From WHSM01 sp050701695 (GTDB lineage Bacteria; Actinomycetota; Actinomycetes; Mycobacteriales; Micromonosporaceae), in NCBI GenBank assembly GCA_050701695.1, contig JBOGDE010000101.1, positions 1 to 16,272 of the forward strand: DNA of 16,272 nucleotides, given 5' to 3'. The notes under the pieces were generated by a model that made no database searches, had not been told where the DNA came from, and was given only the letters and a program-made list of their open reading frames with translations. Both the position numbers and the translations under genes were made by a program. Shown one piece after another: positions 13,604 to 16,272 of the stretch (the stretch's first letter is position 1; every line of letters begins with the position of its first letter).

Positions 13604-14173
13604 TTAACCGCGGTAGCCGGGCGGCAGCGGGGTCGAGCGCATGGCGCGGTCCATGCCGGAGGCGACGAACTCGGAGACCGCCCGGCGGGCGTGCTGCCGG
13701 ATCAGGGAGGCCACCTGCGGGTCGGGTGAGGTCTCCACGACCTCCAGCCCGCCGTCGATCTCCTTGATCCGGATCTCGACCGCCTTGTGGTGTTCGAAGA
13801 TCTCCCGGAACACCGGGTCCATCTGCCGGATCGCATCGCCCGCCTCGATCCGCTCGCGCATCTGCCGGACGTGGGTACGGATCAGCTTGGCGATCTCCGG
13901 GTCCCGGCTCGTGGTCTGCGAGCGGATCCCGCCGGACACGTCGTCGACCCGGCGCAGGATCTCCTCGTGGTTGACCAGTAGGTCGTGGATGACCGGCATG
14001 TCCCGCATCATCTGCCGGTCCATGCCGCCGCGGCTCATCATCCAGTTCGGCATCCCGCCAGACATTCCGTCCATCGGTGGGCGGCCCATCGGTGGGCCTT
14101 CCTGGCCGCACGCGCTGACCAGAACGACCGTCGGGAGGGCGAGCGCCGCGGCGAGAAGGTCGCGACGATGCAT
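13604..14173 (-). CDS. Met-rich lipoprotein with a duplicated domain
   Basis: The protein has 189 residues from ATG 14173 (GGGGG 5 bases upstream). A basic N-terminus and hydrophobic stretch lead to the lipobox VLVSAC, with lipidation expected at Cys22. Residues 29-59 contain about 11 methionines. The rest is two copies of a ~38-residue unit. Copy 1 (68-105) has NHEEILRRVDD..GGI..TTSRDPEIAKLIRTHV. Copy 2 (128-165) has EHHKAVEIRIKEIDGGLEV and ETSPDPQVASLIRQHA. It ends LPPGYRG. Conserved His at the start and end of each unit, plus the Met segment, suggest extracytoplasmic Cu binding (inference). It starts 16 nt after the ccdA stop, so the two are one operon. I do not recognise a named family. 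Confidence 0.82.
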   Translation of the reverse strand: MHRRDLLAAALALPTVVLVSACGQEGPPMGRPPMDGMSGGMPNWMMSRGGMDRQMMRDMPVIHDLLVNHEEILRRVDDVSGGIRSQTTSRDPEIAKLIRTHVRQMRERIEAGDAIRQMDPVFREIFEHHKAVEIRIKEIDGGLEVVETSPDPQVASLIRQHARRAVSEFVASGMDRAMRSTPLPPGYRG

Positions 14174-14189
14174 GTACACCCCCGTACCC

Positions 14190-15068
14190 CTAAATCGGCA
14201 GGTAGATGCTGGAGACCCAGGACTGGATGTGCCGGATGATGCGGTCCCAACCGCCGGTGACCTGCAGCAGGCCGATGGCGATCAGCAGCGCCCCGCCGGC
14301 CATCATGACGGTACGGGCGTGCCGGCGCGCCCACTCGAAGCGCCGCAGCGCGCCTTGCATCGACACCGCCGCGACCAGGAACGGGACCCCCAGCCCCAGG
14401 CTGTACGCGAACGCCAGGGCGGCGCCGCGCGGGGCGCTGGAGGTGTTCAACGCCAGGGTGAGCACCGCGGCCAGGGTCGGGCCGACGCACGGGGTCCACC
14501 CGATCCCGAACAGCACCCCCAGCAGTGGCGCGCCCGCGACCCCGGCGCGGGGCCGGTAGGACAGCCGCAGGGTGCGCCCCAGCACCGGCAGGTGAAGGCC
14601 GGTGAACATCAGCCCGAGCAGGATCGTCACCACGCCCAGGATCCGGATCAGGATTTCCTGGTACTCCAGGACGAGACGGCCGATCCCGCCGAACAGCGCT
14701 CCGTAGCTGGTGAACAGGGCGGCGAAGCCGAGCACGAACAGCGAGGCCCCGAGCAGCGTCTGCCGACGTGAGGTTACGGGAGCGGCGATGGCGGTGGCGA
14801 CGGATCCACTGCCGGAACCGTCCACGACGGCGACCGCCCGAAGCGGTTCCGCGGCCTCCGTGGCCGGTGCGGTTTCGGTGCCTGGGGCCGGCGTGGCGCC
14901 GGCGCCGGCCATGCCGCCCGCGTACGCCAGATAGCCGGGCACCAACGGGAGGCAGCACGGGGAGAAGAACGAGACCAGCCCGGCCAGCAGCGCGATCGGG
15001 ATCGCGAGCAGCATCGGCCCGCTGAACACCACGTCTGAGAACGCCGCGCCGATCTCCTCCAACACCAC
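14190..15068 (-). CDS. ccdA: Cytochrome c biogenesis protein CcdA (DsbD transmembrane family)
   Basis: The protein has 292 residues from GTG 15068, preceded by GGAAGGG; the frame stays open to 15287 but without family similarity. Membrane helices carry the two CcdA cysteine motifs: FFSPCCLPLVPGYL near residue 35 and GWTPCVGPTLAAVLTLALN near residue 193. CcdA passes electrons from cytoplasmic thioredoxin to extracytoplasmic thiol proteins. An Ala, Pro and Thr rich insert after the first helix (about 55-95) is longer than in compact CcdA proteins. Here, upstream of a Met-rich lipoprotein and near CtaG, it may keep copper-site or heme-site cysteines reduced. That role is inferred from context. 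Confidence 0.93.
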   Translation of the reverse strand: MVLEEIGAAFSDVVFSGPMLLAIPIALLAGLVSFFSPCCLPLVPGYLAYAGGMAGAGATPAPGTETAPATEAAEPLRAVAVVDGSGSGSVATAIAAPVTSRRQTLLGASLFVLGFAALFTSYGALFGGIGRLVLEYQEILIRILGVVTILLGLMFTGLHLPVLGRTLRLSYRPRAGVAGAPLLGVLFGIGWTPCVGPTLAAVLTLALNTSSAPRGAALAFAYSLGLGVPFLVAAVSMQGALRRFEWARRHARTVMMAGGALLIAIGLLQVTGGWDRIIRHIQSWVSSIYLPI

Positions 15069-15089
15069 CTGATCCCTTCCGCAACCACA

Positions 15090-15110
15090 ACTACGAACCC
15101 CGATCGTAGT
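15090..15110. promoter_or_regulatory. Inverted repeat upstream of ccdA
   Basis: ACTACGA-N7-TCGTAGT has perfect 7-base arms and lies 22 nt before the ccdA start. Its spacing differs from the TACTA-N7-TAGTA sites, so it is probably a different operator, or a variant. Confidence 0.5.
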
Positions 15111-15153
15111 CGAACCGGATTGAAGTCGGCCCACCGCGGGCGCCTGCAGGGCA

Positions 15154-15347
15154 ATGGGGCAGGCACTGTTGGACGCCGCGTACACCGACGCCGGGTTGTT
15201 CTGGAAGGCATTCTGGCGCTCGCCCTCGGCTACGCCGTCTCGGCGGCGATTCAGGCGTTCGTGTCCCGCCGGGAAGCGGCCGAGCACCTCGGCGGCACCG
15301 GCAACCGGCGACGTTGCGCCGTCGAGTACATCTACCGGGTCAACTGA
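15154..15347 (+). pseudogene. Remnant of an UPF0718/YraQ-type permease
   Basis: From ATG 15154 the frame reads GQALLDAAYTDAGLFWKAFW. It then shifts by one base at about 15214-15217 (TTCTGGCGC where TTCTGGGCGC is expected) and continues LALALGYAVSAAIQAFVSRR and EAAEHLGG. This is the opening of the large UPF0718 permease family, normally over 300 residues. Similarity stops after LGG and a stop follows at 15345-15347, so most of the gene is lost. The 15348-15434 stretch holds a further open piece (MAAVLTALAVRAPAAERR..) that could be the tail of this or another deleted gene, but I cannot assign it. Confidence 0.68.
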
Positions 15348-15434
15348 CCGCTATCGGCATGGCGGCGGTCCTCACCGCGCTCGCAGTACGGGCGCCCGCC
15401 GCCGAGCGGAGGATCGAGCGGCTCGGCCGGTGAG

Positions 15435-16271
15435 CTAGCGGAGACCGCTGATGTCGACCGGGCAGTACGGGGTCGCGGCGACGGCGAGCGCCGGCGCGAC
15501 CGCGATCACGATCGGAAGCGCGATCAGCGCGATGACAGCGGCCGCGGTGACCGCACGGTGCAGCACCCCTAGAGGCTGGCGTGGCGAGAGGAGCCGTCGT
15601 ACCCGGCCGAGGGCCTGCGGGCCCCCGGCGGCCAGGGCCTGCGCGGGGGCCGCCCCTTCGGCCAGGGCGACCAGCGCCGTCGCGTGCGTGTGACGATCGG
15701 CGTTCCTTGTGGCGGCGTCGTCGGCGAGCATCTCGACCAACCCTGCGACCTGCTCCGCGGCGTACCGGAACACCGGTATCCCGGGGAAGGCCCGGTGCAG
15801 GGCGACGGCGGCTCCGACGGCGAGGTGGTGCCGGCCCCGCAGGTGAGCGCGTTCGTGTGCCAGCACGCAGGCCAGCTGCTCATCGTCGAGGGCGGCGAGG
15901 GTGGCGGTGGTGAGCACGACCTGCCGGCGGCCGCCGGGCAGGCAGTACGCGGCGGCGACCTCGTGCGGCACCACCAGCGCGCGCAGCCGGGCGTCGTGCC
16001 GGGCCACCGGCGCCAGCAGGGCAGCGTGTCGCCGGCGTTGCCGTGCGGCGCCGAACAGTTCGGCCGCGACCAGCCAGGTGCCACGTCCCGTGACGCCAAG
16101 AGCCACTGCGGCGCCGACGGCGCCGACCAGAGGTCCGCCGACCGGGCCGTACTCGGCGCGAAGCGCCCAGATGCAGGCCTGGAGCAGCTCAGCGATGCCC
16201 GCGCCGAGCACGGTGCCGGGCACCGCCAACGCCAGACCCGCCAACACCACCGCGAGCACCGTGGACACCGA
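15435..16271 (-). CDS. M56-family (BlaR1/MecR1-like) metallopeptidase, 5' partial
   Basis: At least 278 residues; the frame is open to the window edge, and homologues have about 30-40 more N-terminal residues, so the true start lies outside. It has N-terminal membrane helices (VLAVVLAGLALAVP), a helix near GPLVGAVGAAVALGV, and the zinc site LAHERAHLRGRHHL (HExxH). A downstream VEMLADDAATRNADRH segment carries the expected acidic residue. C-terminal helices end in PYCPVDISGLR. Family members cleave or control BlaI-type repressors and are usually encoded directly after one. The cognate blaI would therefore be expected just beyond the right edge. There is no C-terminal penicillin-binding sensor domain. 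Confidence 0.9.
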   Translation of the reverse strand, partial: SVSTVLAVVLAGLALAVPGTVLGAGIAELLQACIWALRAEYGPVGGPLVGAVGAAVALGVTGRGTWLVAAELFGAARQRRRHAALLAPVARHDARLRALVVPHEVAAAYCLPGGRRQVVLTTATLAALDDEQLACVLAHERAHLRGRHHLAVGAAVALHRAFPGIPVFRYAAEQVAGLVEMLADDAATRNADRHTHATALVALAEGAAPAQALAAGGPQALGRVRRLLSPRQPLGVLHRAVTAAAVIALIALPIVIAVAPALAVAATPYCPVDISGLR

Positions 16272-16272
16272 C

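Noticed and set aside
1..16272. CRISPR arrays, tRNA or rRNA genes, riboswitches
   Set aside because: No regularly spaced repeats, cloverleaf-type sequence or conserved riboswitch core was seen.

Overview
The window is very GC-rich, with GTG and TTG starts and several divergent or tail-to-tail operons. It looks like actinobacterial chromosome. The family mix (CopD-CtaG fusion, DUF2784, DUF1707, DUF2752, DUF3105, BlaI/M56 proteins) suggests a Micromonosporaceae-like organism; that placement is inference from gene content. The theme is copper handling and oxidative maturation of envelope proteins.

Layout. (1) 2-1876 (+): a CopD-CtaG membrane protein, cut by the window edge. (2) 1926-3797: a DUF2784 gene carrying an internal frameshifting deletion and a 1.5-kb IS110-family element. 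The element's 5' noncoding end holds a recognisable bridge RNA. Its target guides pair with the DUF2784 flanks and its donor guides with the element's own ends. (3) 3768-4169 (-): a broken BlaI-type repressor gene. (4) 4326-6984 (-): an operon of DUF2752, a TauE/UreH-like transporter with a C-terminal cupredoxin, an HMA copper chaperone, a 45-residue membrane protein, and a DUF1707 protein with a Met-rich tail ending Cys-His. (5) 7097-10689 (-): a copper operon of a deleted csoR remnant, copZ-like chaperone, His-rich anchored protein and copper P1B ATPase. (6) 10878/10927-12126 (+): an Lgt-like membrane protein. (7) 12106-12762 (-): a frameshifted methyltransferase. (8) 12808-13479 (-): a DUF3105 protein. 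(9) 13604-15068 (-): ccdA and a Met-rich lipoprotein with an internal duplication. (10) 15154-15347 (+): remnant of an UPF0718-type permease. (11) 15435-16271 (-): an M56 (BlaR-like) peptidase running off the window.

How it fits together. Five copies of one 17-bp palindrome (TACTA-N7-TAGTA) lie upstream of the DUF1707, DUF2752, csoR/copZ/copA, Lgt-like and DUF3105 genes. They point to one repressor controlling several units; a BlaI-family protein paired with the M56 peptidase is the natural candidate (inference). A separate perfect CsoR-type box lies in front of the csoR remnant. Chaperones, ATPase, cupredoxin transporter and Met/His-rich exported proteins would move and buffer copper. CtaG could deliver copper to cytochrome oxidase, and CcdA could supply reducing power for extracytoplasmic thiols.

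The window also contains much gene decay: DUF2784, blaI, csoR, methyltransferase and permease are all broken. Several lesions are single missing bases in G runs, so sequencing error must be excluded for those. I saw no tRNA, rRNA or CRISPR array.
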